A stretch of 64,000 nt of DNA from Asticcacaulis currens (lineage in GTDB: Bacteria; Pseudomonadota; Alphaproteobacteria; Caulobacterales; Caulobacteraceae). The notes below the pieces were generated by a model that was not told the origin of the DNA, did no database searches, and worked only from the letters and a program-made list of their open reading frames with translations. The translations under genes were made by a program, and so were the position numbers. How positions within the stretch are numbered: the first letter of the stretch is position 1; each line of letters opens with the position of its first letter. Positions 54,184-63,124 of this stretch are shown piece after piece. The stretch spans positions 124,001-188,000 of the forward strand of contig NZ_JAQQKW010000002.1 in the NCBI RefSeq assembly GCF_028550395.1. The letters are read 5' to 3'.

Positions 54184-55041
54184 ATGCGCCGCCGCCCCCT
54201 CTCCTCGGCCCTGCTCGTTACTGTTGCCGCCCTTGGTCTGATGAGCGCGGGACTGTCGGGGTGCAGCAAGCCGAAGGCCGAGCCTGGCGATCCGCACGCT
54301 GAAGCCGCAGGCGATCATGGGGGGAGCGATGCGGAACACGGTGCCGCCAAGAACGATGTCGCGCACTGGAGCTATGAAGGCGATGACGGCCCGGCGCACT
54401 GGGGGGATCTGAGCACTGAGAATAAGGCCTGCAAGACCGGACCGCGTCAGTCCCCGATCAATCTCAGCGGCGTGGCGTCGCCCAAGGCCGTTAATCTGAC
54501 GCTCGACTATACCTCATCCCCGGCCAAGATCCAGAACATGGGACACGCCATTCAGGTCTCACCGACCGACGGCGGCGGCGTGGTGATGGACGGCGTGCGC
54601 TACAAGCTGGTGCAGTTCCATTTCCATACCCCGTCCGAACACACGATCGACGGCCACCGCGCGGCCATCGAAACCCACTTTGTGCACAAGAACGACAAGG
54701 GTGACCTGCTGGTTATCGGCGTCCTGTCGGATGTAGGCGTGGCCGACCCCATGCTGGCACCCATCTGGACGTGGCTGCCGACCGATCCGGGGCCGGCCGC
54801 CCTGATCCCCGACCTGCTGGTCAATGCGCGCGATCTGATGCCCGCCACCGAAGAGTTTTATGCCTATTCCGGTTCGCTGACCACGCCGCCGTGCACGGAA
54901 AACGTCACATGGCTGGTCTATGCCTCGCCGCTGTCGATCTCACCGGAGCAGGTGGACGCCTATCAGCGCCTGACCGGCCCCAATGCGCGCCCGATACAGT
55001 CGCCGCAGGGCCGAGACATCCTGCACCTCGTCGGAAGCTGA
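54184..55041 (+). CDS. Alpha-class carbonic anhydrase, lipoprotein
   Basis: Zinc enzyme interconverting CO2 and bicarbonate, 285 aa. Lipoprotein signal ending LSGC, then a His/Asp-rich linker, then the alpha-CA domain: CKTGPRQSPINLSG, QFHFHTPSEH and ETHFVHKND (three zinc histidines), and GSLTTPPCTENVTWLV. The lipid anchor places it in the periplasm or outer membrane. Complete active site. Converges with the membrane protein downstream. Confidence 0.93.
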   Translation: MRRRPLSSALLVTVAALGLMSAGLSGCSKPKAEPGDPHAEAAGDHGGSDAEHGAAKNDVAHWSYEGDDGPAHWGDLSTENKACKTGPRQSPINLSGVASPKAVNLTLDYTSSPAKIQNMGHAIQVSPTDGGGVVMDGVRYKLVQFHFHTPSEHTIDGHRAAIETHFVHKNDKGDLLVIGVLSDVGVADPMLAPIWTWLPTDPGPAALIPDLLVNARDLMPATEEFYAYSGSLTTPPCTENVTWLVYASPLSISPEQVDAYQRLTGPNARPIQSPQGRDILHLVGS

Positions 55042-55941
55042 TCAGGCTTTTGGCGTATTTTTCAGGGTTTGATAGGCCGCAGCGACGGCTCCAATCATGA
55101 TAGCCGTGGTCAGGGGCGCAATCACACCGTTGACCGCCAGATAGATGCCCGTCAAAGGCTCAAACAGATTGGCCAGTTGTGAGACGTCGGGCTGAGGCAC
55201 CTCGTCCACCGACGTGATTTCACGGCCCGTTATAAGAACGGCCAAGGCCATATACACGGTCTGCGCCAGCATACTGACCAGTAACGCCATCAGGAAGGCC
55301 ACAGCAAATCCGCCCAGAAGCGACCAGAACCGCCCCTGAGTCAGCTTGAGCGAACCCGTCAGGTTGAAATGACCTTCATCGAAACTCTGTACGCTGACCA
55401 TGGACAGACGCACCATCAGCCAGATGTTGAAGATCATGGCCGCCATGGCCGTCAAGGTTCCGATCACCGGGACGACGGCCTGAGACACCGCACCGACGAG
55501 GAATGACAGCAGACCACCCAGTATGGCGAGGACCACGGTAATCAGCAGGGTAACGACGATAATGGCCAGAGCGAGCACGAAGGAAAGCGCCATCTGCCGG
55601 ATTTCATCGGCCCCCAGACGCAGAAACCCGAACTGAGGCGAATGTCCGCCCAGCACCGCCCGATACACCGCGCAGGTAATAATGGCCGAAAAAACCAGAG
55701 TCACCATCAAGGCCAGCACATAGGCCGGCCCCAGACGTAGAAGCAACTCCGCCGCCTTTTCCGGTTCGTTGGGCACCTGCCCCTGAATGAGGGCGTTCCA
55801 TTCCGGACCAGCCACCGACATCAGCAAAGCGGTAGACAGGATAAGCGCTACCAGCAGAACCGCCCCCCACCAGGCAATCAGGATGGGCCGCTCACGGATG
55901 ATACGGAAGCCTTCAAAGGCAAAATCAACGGACGAAGCCAT
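55042..55941 (-). CDS. Polytopic membrane protein, unknown
   Basis: 299 aa with about six hydrophobic helices (for example PILIAWWGAVLLVALILSTALLM, YVLALMVTLVFSAIITCAVYRAVL, LSFVLALAIIVVTLLITVVLAILGG). The end of the second third carries MVRLSMVSVQSFDEGHFNLTGSLKLTQGRFWSLL, a pattern shared with the next gene (AATVAEHRLVSLNALSLSSGQTVKLFL). The outline resembles the membrane domain of glycerophosphodiesterase-like proteins. Likely paralogous to its upstream neighbour. Confidence 0.72.
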   Translation of the reverse strand: MASSVDFAFEGFRIIRERPILIAWWGAVLLVALILSTALLMSVAGPEWNALIQGQVPNEPEKAAELLLRLGPAYVLALMVTLVFSAIITCAVYRAVLGGHSPQFGFLRLGADEIRQMALSFVLALAIIVVTLLITVVLAILGGLLSFLVGAVSQAVVPVIGTLTAMAAMIFNIWLMVRLSMVSVQSFDEGHFNLTGSLKLTQGRFWSLLGGFAVAFLMALLVSMLAQTVYMALAVLITGREITSVDEVPQPDVSQLANLFEPLTGIYLAVNGVIAPLTTAIMIGAVAAAYQTLKNTPKA

Positions 55942-55967
55942 GCACGGAACCGGGGAAAGAGAACTTC

Positions 55968-56771
55968 CTATCCCTTAGCGCGAAGTGCGCTGATTTGCCT
56001 ATAGGCAGACGCCAAAAAAGCAATGCTCAGCGGCATGAAGACGCCCACACCCAGCGCTAAATTAATAATGCCCCCCAGCGGCAATTCCGCCATGATCATC
56101 AGCGGCGGCATCAGGTTGCTCAGGACGATAAACGGCAGCAGGATATAGACATAGCCAAGGAACAGCTTGACCGTCTGTCCCGAAGACAGGCTGAGGGCAT
56201 TGAGCGACACCAGACGATGTTCGGCCACCGTGGCGGCGCGGTGCAGCCACAGTTTCACCGTCAGGATGCTGAGCGTCAGAAGAACGGCGATAATGGCAAC
56301 GCCGACGACGACCCCTTGCGGTTGCGCCCCTTCGATCAGGGTGCGCAGCAGGGCCTGCGGTGTGCGGTAGCTGTCTTCGGGCAGACCTGCCGCCCCCATG
56401 AACAGAGCCAGCACCACGGCGCCCGCGATAAACACGATGGACCAGAACAGCAGGACCAGAGCGCTCGCCCCCAGCAGGCGGCGCTCACCCTTGCCGAACT
56501 GCAAACCGCCAAAGCCCAGACCTTCAGCCGCAGCAAAACGCTCACCGAACAGGGCCAGACGATACAGCGCCCCCGCCGCCGCCGTGTGCACGATAACGCC
56601 GACCACGATCAGACCCCGCCGCAACCACACATCCAGATGCGGCAGATGCCCCAGCAGCAGGACGACAAACAGAACACCCAGAACCGGGCCCGCCTTGCGC
56701 CACAGTAGCGGCAGGCTCTGCCCGGCCGTCTTCAGCGCACCGATCAGATGAAAGGCCGTGCCGAAACTCAT
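55968..56771 (-). CDS. Polytopic membrane protein, paralogue of neighbour
   Basis: 267 aa from ATG 56771 (MSFGTAFHLIGALKTAGQSL). A much longer frame runs back through the opposite-strand trmFO gene and is not real. About six membrane helices (VLGVLFVVLLLGHLP, LLIGASALVLLFWSIVF-like, VFMPLSIAFLASAYRQI). Same strand, same size class and same C-terminal motif style as the following gene, 26 bases away, so probably a tandem pair. Function unknown. Confidence 0.72.
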   Translation of the reverse strand: MSFGTAFHLIGALKTAGQSLPLLWRKAGPVLGVLFVVLLLGHLPHLDVWLRRGLIVVGVIVHTAAAGALYRLALFGERFAAAEGLGFGGLQFGKGERRLLGASALVLLFWSIVFIAGAVVLALFMGAAGLPEDSYRTPQALLRTLIEGAQPQGVVVGVAIIAVLLTLSILTVKLWLHRAATVAEHRLVSLNALSLSSGQTVKLFLGYVYILLPFIVLSNLMPPLMIMAELPLGGIINLALGVGVFMPLSIAFLASAYRQISALRAKG

Positions 56772-56918
56772 TGTCGAAATCCCCAAAAGCCCGATAACCC
56801 GCAGCGTTAACCCTAAGCAGGGACCACTGTTAAACAAATCCTTTCCCTTTAAAAGGGCAAAGGCAAGTGGCCCGATGTTTTTCATCGAGACCGTGACATC
56901 GTCATACGATCTCATTAT

Positions 56919-58331
56919 ATGACCCGCATGACAGTCCAACCCGTACATATCATTGGCGGCGGTCTCGCCGGTTCCGAAGCCGCCTGGCAACTGGCTCAGG
57001 CCGGTGTTCCCGTCATTATTCACGAGATGCGCGGCGTCAAACCGACCGACGCGCACCAGACCGACGGCCTCGCCGAACTGGTCTGCTCCAACTCGTTCCG
57101 CTCGGACGACTGGGAATATAATGCCGTGGGCCTGCTGCACGCAGAAATGCGGCGCGGCAACTCGCTGATCATGGCCTGCGCCGACAGACATCAGGTGCCG
57201 GCCGGCGGTGCGCTGGCCGTTGACCGCGAAGGCTTCTCGCAGGCCGTCACCGCCGCTCTGGCGGCGCATCCGCTGGTGACCCTCCTGCGCGAAGAGGTCA
57301 CCTCCCTGAAAGACAAGGACTGGAAAAACGTCATCTGTGCCACCGGGCCGCTGACCTCGGAATCCCTGTCCGAGGTCATTCTGGAACTGACCGGCGAAGG
57401 CCACCTCAGCTTTTTTGACGCCATCGCCCCTATCGTGCACTCCGAAAGCATCGACATGTCGATTGCTTGGCGGCAGTCCCGCTACGACAAGGAAGGGCCC
57501 GGCGGCGACGCGGCGGCCTATATCAACTGCCCCATGACAAAGGACCAGTATGAGGCCTTTGTCGATGCCCTGCTGACCGGCCCCAAGGCGGATTTCAAGG
57601 AGTGGGAGCACGTCCCCTATTTCGACGGCTGCCTGCCCATTGAGGTGATGGCCGAGCGCGGACGCGAAACCCTGCGCTATGGCCCGATGAAGCCCGTCGG
57701 CCTGACCGATCCCAATAATCCGACCGTCAAACCTCATGCGATTGTTCAGCTTCGGCAGGATAATGCCCTGGGAACATTGTATAATCTGGTTGGCTTTCAG
57801 ACCAAGCTGAAACACGGGGCTCAGGCCGAGGTCTTTCGCATGATCCCCGGGCTTCAGAACGCGCAGTTCGCGCGTCTGGGCGGACTGCACCGCAACACCT
57901 TCATCCAGTCGCCCAAGGTGCTGGGGGCCGATCTGCGCCTGAAGCGCCTGATCGGTGAGCGGTCCCTGCGCTTTGCCGGGCAGATCACCGGCGTCGAAGG
58001 CTATGTCGAAAGCGCCGCCATGGGCTTGCTTGCCGGACGCTTTGCCGCCGCCGAAGCGAGAGGCGAAAGCCTGCCGCCGCCGCCGCCGACCACGGCACTG
58101 GGGGCCCTGATCGGGCATATCACCGGCGGGCATCTGGCCGATGAAAAGGCGTCCTTTCAACCCATGAATATCAACTATGGACTGCTGCCGCCGATGGAGG
58201 CCCCGAAGTTCGACGAAGACGGCAAGAAGATCCCCGTCAAGGATCGCACCCGCGCCAAGAAACGCCAAATGAGCGTTCGGGCCTTGCGCGATATCGAGAC
58301 GTGGTTAAAAACAGAACCCGTTCCGGCCTGA
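56919..58331 (+). CDS. trmFO: Folate-dependent tRNA(m5U54) methyltransferase TrmFO
   Basis: FAD- and methylene-tetrahydrofolate-dependent enzyme forming m5U54 in tRNA, 470 aa. GidA-like FAD motif [21 protein letters not shown], then [58 protein letters not shown] and C-terminal [11 protein letters not shown]. Normal length. Lies between the membrane pair and the DUF1353 gene. Confidence 0.95.
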   Translation: MTRMTVQPVHIIGGGLAGSEAAWQLAQAGVPVIIHEMRGVKPTDAHQTDGLAELVCSNSFRSDDWEYNAVGLLHAEMRRGNSLIMACADRHQVPAGGALAVDREGFSQAVTAALAAHPLVTLLREEVTSLKDKDWKNVICATGPLTSESLSEVILELTGEGHLSFFDAIAPIVHSESIDMSIAWRQSRYDKEGPGGDAAAYINCPMTKDQYEAFVDALLTGPKADFKEWEHVPYFDGCLPIEVMAERGRETLRYGPMKPVGLTDPNNPTVKPHAIVQLRQDNALGTLYNLVGFQTKLKHGAQAEVFRMIPGLQNAQFARLGGLHRNTFIQSPKVLGADLRLKRLIGERSLRFAGQITGVEGYVESAAMGLLAGRFAAAEARGESLPPPPPTTALGALIGHITGGHLADEKASFQPMNINYGLLPPMEAPKFDEDGKKIPVKDRTRAKKRQMSVRALRDIETWLKTEPVPA

Positions 58332-58354
58332 ATGCCTGCTGAAGTGTGTGTGTG

Positions 58355-59041
58355 ATGAAAGCTCTCGCCCCTCTCCTCGCTCTGTCTGTTCTGGGCTTAA
58401 GTGCCTGCGCCACGACCGAGACGCCGCCGGTCGTGCCAACACCGGTCGTCATTCCCTCCTCCCTGCAACCGCAGCCCATCATGCTGTTCGATGTGCAAAA
58501 GGAAGGGCGCAAGCTCTATACGCTGAATGATGAGTTCCCCTATTGCGACAAGCTGACGGGCAAGGTGGTGGTGGTGCCTAAATGGTTCCGCACCGACTTC
58601 GCCTCGGTGCCGTGGTTCGGACAGTTTGCGGTCAATACGGACGGGCCGACCATCCGTGCGGCCATCGTCCACGACTGGCTTTACGCCATCGGGGAGCCGG
58701 GTAAGCGTCAGGACGCCGACGACATCTTCTACCGCGCCATGCGCAAATGGGGCGTCAGCGAGATCGAGGCGCGTATCGCCTATAATGCCGTCCGCACCGG
58801 CGGGGAAAGCGGTTATGGACTGGCCTCGGACTGGGTGTTCGTCAATCCGGCCTTCCCGTCGGCGCGCTTCCCGGCCCCGTTCGCCAAGCCGAAAACCGGC
58901 ATCATCATGACCCTGCCGCAGTGCAAGGGCTTTGAAGAGATGGTGGCCAAGGGCTGGAAGGCCTATCCGTTATATCCGGCTCCCGTGACGCCGACCGTGA
59001 CACAACCGCCGAAAAAGAAGCCGCTATTCGGGATTGGGTAA
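58355..59041 (+). CDS. DUF1353 lipoprotein
   Basis: 228 aa from ATG 58355 (MKALAPLLALSVLGLSAC), with lipobox cysteine at residue 18. The DUF1353 core is clear: VVVPKWFRTDFASVPWFGQF, AAIVHDWLYAIGEPGKRQDADDIFYRAMRKWGVS, IAYNAVRTGG. This domain also occurs in phage proteins, where its role is unclear. Ends in a short lysine-rich tail. A repeat region separates it from the convergent neighbour. Confidence 0.84.
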   Translation: MKALAPLLALSVLGLSACATTETPPVVPTPVVIPSSLQPQPIMLFDVQKEGRKLYTLNDEFPYCDKLTGKVVVVPKWFRTDFASVPWFGQFAVNTDGPTIRAAIVHDWLYAIGEPGKRQDADDIFYRAMRKWGVSEIEARIAYNAVRTGGESGYGLASDWVFVNPAFPSARFPAPFAKPKTGIIMTLPQCKGFEEMVAKGWKAYPLYPAPVTPTVTQPPKKKPLFGIG

Positions 59042-59053
59042 ATCCTAGATTCA

Positions 59054-59182
59054 AACCCCGGATAGACACGGATATGGCCGCGTTGCGGCCATAACACGGA
59101 TAAAAGAGCTTATGTTAAAAGGCTTTTTTAGTTTAAGGCATCCGTGTTGCCGCCGCAGGCGGCTATCGGTGTGTATCCGTGG
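59054..59182. repeat. Intergenic repeat-like element with two hairpins
   Basis: In the gap between convergent genes, phrases built on ATCCGTG recur in both orientations (ACACGGAT near 59067 and 59095, ATCCGTG near 59140 and 59175). Two compact hairpins are present: ATGGCCGC-GTT-GCGGCCAT (59074-59092) and GCCGCC-GCA-GGCGGC (59149-59163). The layout resembles short dispersed non-coding elements seen near gene ends. Copy number cannot be judged from this window. Confidence 0.5.
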
Positions 59183-59188
59183 TAAAAT

Positions 59189-59887
59189 CTAAATCCGGCC
59201 CGTCACAAACACCCAGAGCAGTTTCAAACGCACCGACAGGGCGCTGCGCACGCGCCCCTGCCACAGGTCGGCCGCCACCGCCGTCGGCAGCACCAAGGGC
59301 AACAGGGCCGACGGCACGCGTTTCACAGACTGACGCGCCTCACGGTACAGATGACGCCCCTCTTCTGCACCGGCTTCGTTGGCGTTTAAACGACCCGCCA
59401 CCTTCATCGTCGCCAGGGTGTGAAAGCGCGCCGGGATGAGCAGGCACGCCGCATCGGCGGTCGGGGCCAGCACCCTGGCCGCCTGTGCCAGTACCGCGGC
59501 CTGCCCCTTGTCGGCCACGCTCAAAGCGTCGCGCAAAGACAGGCGGCCATCCAGTTGTAACCGGTGCGGCTCTATGGCGTCGATCAGCACCTGCATATCA
59601 AGGGCATGGCGTTCGGCCACGCCCGACAGCGCCGCGCTCAGCGGATGATAACGCACCTTGCGCCCGTCGCGAATTTCCTCCAGCGCCTCAACCCACCATG
59701 TATAGCGGATATCGCCCAGCAACGGTTCAGAGACGCGGGCCGGGACATCGCGCAGCAGTTCAGCAAAGGCCAGCAGGGCCAGCACGTCTGCCCGCGTCTG
59801 CGCATCCTCGATGAACTGTGCGGCCAGACGCACGACCTCATCGCGCGGTACGGTTTCGTCTTCGGGCAAGATCGGGGAGTCGGACAT
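59189..59887 (-). CDS. Squalene/phytoene synthase-like protein (NDUFAF6 type)
   Basis: 232 aa, shorter than true prenyl-condensing synthases. Keeps the fold pattern (ALLAFAELLRDVPARVSEPLLGDIRYTWWVEALEEIRDG, HPLSAALSGVAERHAL) but lacks clear paired DxxxD metal motifs. It thus resembles the NDUFAF6-like branch linked to respiratory complex assembly rather than carotenoid synthesis. Downstream of secDF on the same strand behind a terminator. Confidence 0.72.
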   Translation of the reverse strand: MSDSPILPEDETVPRDEVVRLAAQFIEDAQTRADVLALLAFAELLRDVPARVSEPLLGDIRYTWWVEALEEIRDGRKVRYHPLSAALSGVAERHALDMQVLIDAIEPHRLQLDGRLSLRDALSVADKGQAAVLAQAARVLAPTADAACLLIPARFHTLATMKVAGRLNANEAGAEEGRHLYREARQSVKRVPSALLPLVLPTAVAADLWQGRVRSALSVRLKLLWVFVTGRI

Positions 59888-59922
59888 GCCCTGCCCTTAC
59901 CCTGCCGCACATCAAAAGCAAC

Positions 59923-59954
59923 AAAAAACCGCCCTGCCAAACGGACAGGGCGGT
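59923..59954 (-). terminator. Terminator of secDF
   Basis: ACCGCCCTG (59928-59936) pairs with CAGGGCGGT (59946-59954) around a nine-base loop, and on the minus strand six T follow. Lies 26 bases past the secDF stop. Confidence 0.9.
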
Positions 59955-59979
59955 CATTTGTAAGTCTGGCAGACCCGCT

Positions 59980-62571
59980 TTAAGGCTGCGGGGCCTTCTT
60001 GCCCTTGAAACCGCCGACATCGACGACCTCGGCTTCAGCCGCATTGCGGTTGACGCCCCACAACAGGATAACCGGGGCGGCAACATAGATGGACGAGTAA
60101 GTGCCGATAACGATACCGAAGATCAGCGCCACCGAGAAGGAGAACAGCGCCTCACCGCCCAGAACCGCCAGACCGGTCAGCGCCATGACCGCCGTCACGC
60201 CGGTGATGATGGTGCGCGACAGGGTTTCGTTGATCGACAAGTCGATCACGTCCTTCAGGGCCATCTTCTTGTACTTACGCAGGTTTTCACGGATACGGTC
60301 GAACACGACGACGGTGTCGTTCATCGAATAGCCGATGATGGTCAGGATGGCTGCGACCGCCGTCAGGGTGAATTCCAGACGGAAGACAGCGAACAGGCCG
60401 AAGGTCAGGATGACGTCGTGCATCAGGCCGACGACCGCCCCCAGGCCGAACTGCCATTCAAAGCGGAACCAGATATAGACCATCATCAGGCCGATGGCGA
60501 AGACCAGCGCCAGAATACCGCCGGTGAACAGCTCACCCGACACCTTCGGGCCGACCACGGTGGCCGGCTTGAAGCTGGCGTCCGGGAATTGCGCCTTGAT
60601 CGAGGTCTGCACACGATCCAGAGCCGCCTGCGGGTTCTTGGTCGGCGACTCAAAGCGGATCATGGCGTCCTGACCGGCCTGACCGGCGCCCTGAACCTGC
60701 ACGTCGTGGAGGTCCAGCGTATCGAGCGTGCTGCGCAGCTTGCCCAGATCAATGGTGGATTTCTGCGACATTTCGAGGATGGTACCGCCCTTGAAATCGA
60801 CGCCGCAGTTCAGACCCCCGCACGGCGGGGTCGCCGGCCAGATGGTGAAGAACAGCGAACCGGCCACCAGAGCGATGGAGATAATCCCGGCCAGCTTGGA
60901 GAAGCGCACAAAGTTGAAATGCGTCTTTTGCGGCAGGATCTTGATCAGCGGCCACACGCCCTTGCCGTCCGGAGCCTGAATCGGCAGGGTCTTGGGCCGA
61001 CGGGCATGATACCACCAGGCGAGCAGCAGTTGCGTGACCATGACGGCCGAGAAGACCGAGGTGATAACCCCCAGCGACAGGGTCCAGGCGAAGCCGCGCA
61101 CAGGACCGGCCCCGAAGAAGAACATGATCGCCGCCGCCCCCAGTGAGGTCAGATTGGCGTCGATGATGGTTTCCATAGCCTTGGAGAAACCGGCGTCCAG
61201 CGCGCCGATCACGTTCCGACCCGCGCGAATTTCGTCGCGCATCCGTTCATAGATGAGCACGTTGGCGTCGACGGCCACGGCCAGAGTCAGGATCAGACCG
61301 GCAATACCAGGCAGGGTCAGGGTCGCCTGCGTTACCGACATACCGGCAATGATCAGGATCAGGTTGACGATCAGGGCGGCGATGGAAATGCCGCCGAACA
61401 GCCAGCCGTAGGCCAGCAGCATGAAGATCAGCACCGATATAAAGGCGATAATGGTCGAAAGCTGGCCTTTGGCCACCGAGTCGGCCCCCAATTCGGCCGA
61501 CACCACGCGCTGTTCTTCGATATTCAAAGGCGCAGTCAGCGCCCCGCCGTTGAGCACATTGACCAGCTCCGAGGCTTGCTGAACCGTGAAGTTGCCCGTG
61601 ATCTGGCCCGAACCGCCCGTGATGGCGCTGATGATACGCGGAGCCGACACCACCTTGCCATCCAGAATGATGGCAAACGGACGACCGATATTCTGCGAGG
61701 TCGCCTCGCCAAACTTGCGTGCACCTTCGCCGTCAAAACGGAAACCGATGGCCGGGCGACCGTTCTGATCGTTATCAACAAAGGCCTTGGTAAGGTTTTC
61801 GCCCGACACGATGACCCGCTTCTTGACCACCATGGACGGCGGCAAGGTCGGATCGGAGGTCGGCAGAAGCTCAGAGCCCGGCGGCACACGACCGGCGGCC
61901 ACATCGGACGGCGAGGCCGACTCGTCCACCATCTGGAAGGTCAGCTTGGCGGTGGTGCCGATCACGCGCTTGAGCTGCTCCGGGTCGCTCTCACCGGGGG
62001 CCTGAACCACGATACGGTTGGTACCCTGACGAATGATGGTGGGTTCGCGCGTCCCCAGATTATCGACGCGGCGGCGCACGGTTTCGATGGATGCGTCCAC
62101 AGCACCGGATGATGCAGCGGCCTTACCTTCCTTGGTGTAGGTCAGGTGGATGACCTGATCGCCTTCCTTGCTGATGGCCACATCGCGCGCCGACGGGTTA
62201 TTGACCAGCGGATTGGATAGCGGCGTCAGGGCCGTGACGGCGGCATCGACGCGCCCGGCTTCGTTGATGCGGACGCTGACCACGTCGCCCTGAGCGGTCA
62301 GGGTGCCGAAGGCAATCCCGGCGCTGCGCAGGCGGTCGCGCGTCTCTTCGGTCAGGTTCTTGATCTTGTCCTGTGCCAGCGCGTCCGTATCGACTTCGAG
62401 CAAAAGGTGCGAGCCCCCTTGCAGGTCGAGACCGAGGTTCAGGCCGCTTTTCGGCAGGAACCCATACTGGTCAAGGACCGTTTTCGGCAGAAGATTGGGC
62501 AGGGAAAACCAGATACCCAAAAGGGTGACGAGCGTCACCAGGGTGATTTTCCAGCGGGACAATTGCATCAT
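59980..62571 (-). CDS. secDF: Protein translocase accessory subunit SecDF (fused)
   Basis: Proton-driven accessory motor of Sec translocation, SecD and SecF in one 863 aa chain with 12 helices. The SecD part has LNLGLDLQGGSHLLLEVD, the P1 periplasmic domain, and LPGIAGLILTLAVAVDANVLIYERMRDE. The SecF half begins near residue 575 with the GVDFKGGTILEM motif and has YSMNDTVVVFDRIREN and ITGVTAVMALTGLAVLGG. C-terminal tail KGKKAPQP. Fused forms are common in this class. Yajc lies upstream with a terminator between. Confidence 0.96.
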   Translation of the reverse strand: MMQLSRWKITLVTLVTLLGIWFSLPNLLPKTVLDQYGFLPKSGLNLGLDLQGGSHLLLEVDTDALAQDKIKNLTEETRDRLRSAGIAFGTLTAQGDVVSVRINEAGRVDAAVTALTPLSNPLVNNPSARDVAISKEGDQVIHLTYTKEGKAAASSGAVDASIETVRRRVDNLGTREPTIIRQGTNRIVVQAPGESDPEQLKRVIGTTAKLTFQMVDESASPSDVAAGRVPPGSELLPTSDPTLPPSMVVKKRVIVSGENLTKAFVDNDQNGRPAIGFRFDGEGARKFGEATSQNIGRPFAIILDGKVVSAPRIISAITGGSGQITGNFTVQQASELVNVLNGGALTAPLNIEEQRVVSAELGADSVAKGQLSTIIAFISVLIFMLLAYGWLFGGISIAALIVNLILIIAGMSVTQATLTLPGIAGLILTLAVAVDANVLIYERMRDEIRAGRNVIGALDAGFSKAMETIIDANLTSLGAAAIMFFFGAGPVRGFAWTLSLGVITSVFSAVMVTQLLLAWWYHARRPKTLPIQAPDGKGVWPLIKILPQKTHFNFVRFSKLAGIISIALVAGSLFFTIWPATPPCGGLNCGVDFKGGTILEMSQKSTIDLGKLRSTLDTLDLHDVQVQGAGQAGQDAMIRFESPTKNPQAALDRVQTSIKAQFPDASFKPATVVGPKVSGELFTGGILALVFAIGLMMVYIWFRFEWQFGLGAVVGLMHDVILTFGLFAVFRLEFTLTAVAAILTIIGYSMNDTVVVFDRIRENLRKYKKMALKDVIDLSINETLSRTIITGVTAVMALTGLAVLGGEALFSFSVALIFGIVIGTYSSIYVAAPVILLWGVNRNAAEAEVVDVGGFKGKKAPQP

Positions 62572-62634
62572 GATCGTTACGACCCTTGAGTTCCCGATAT
62601 CAAAAGTTCACGGGAATGGGTTGAATAAAAACAC

Positions 62635-62663
62635 AAAAAGCCTGTCTGACGGATCAGACAGGC
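62635..62663 (-). terminator. Hairpin terminator/attenuator between yajC and secDF
   Basis: GCCTGTCTGA (62640-62649) pairs perfectly with TCAGACAGGC (62654-62663), and on the minus strand five T follow. It sits 20 bases after the yajC stop and about 64 bases before secDF, so part of the yajC transcripts should end here, giving more YajC than SecDF, or secDF has its own promoter. Confidence 0.85.
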
Positions 62664-62682
62664 CCTGATGGACTAACGGGGT

Positions 62683-63039
62683 TTACGCGGCTTTGTCATT
62701 GGCCGGGGCGGGATCGCCCTTGGTACGGACTTCGGCGATCATCGACTTGACAACCGGCACATTCACACCCGAAGCGATTTCCACCATAACCTGGGCCTCT
62801 TCAACGCGGGTGATCTTGCCGATCATGCCGTTCGACAGCACGACCGTGTCATTGCGCTTTACGGCGTTGAGCTGGGCCTGATGTTCCTTGGCGCGCTTTT
62901 GCTGCGGGCGGATGATGAGGAAGTACATCAGGACGAAGATCGCCACGAAGGGCAGAAGCTGAACAAGAGCGGCAGTATCCAAGACCGGGGTCTCCGTTTT
63001 GGCCCGCCAGGCGGCAGGCAGGAAATGAGGTTGCGCCAT
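62683..63039 (-). CDS. yajC: Preprotein translocase subunit YajC
   Basis: Small Sec accessory protein, about 118 aa from ATG 63039 (an alternative frame start at 63051). One membrane helix (LVQLLPFVAIFVLMYFLIIRPQQKRAKEHQ) with the family-typical IRPQQKR boundary, then a cytosolic SH3-like beta domain (LSNGMIGKITRVEEAQVMVEIASGVNVPVVKSMIAEV). The N-terminus before the helix is longer than usual. Upstream of secDF, as in most bacteria. Confidence 0.94.
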   Translation of the reverse strand: MAQPHFLPAAWRAKTETPVLDTAALVQLLPFVAIFVLMYFLIIRPQQKRAKEHQAQLNAVKRNDTVVLSNGMIGKITRVEEAQVMVEIASGVNVPVVKSMIAEVRTKGDPAPANDKAA

Positions 63040-63124
63040 ACATAGGCACACAGATTAAAAGGTCAATGCGCTTTTTACGGCTTCCTTATGCGTGCAATGC
63101 TTTGAAGGCCTGCGCACACAGGCC

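Noticed and set aside
55968-58268. Single 766-codon minus-strand frame
   Set aside because: Only 55968-56771 reads like a protein; the rest is antisense to trmFO, which has clear motifs on the plus strand.
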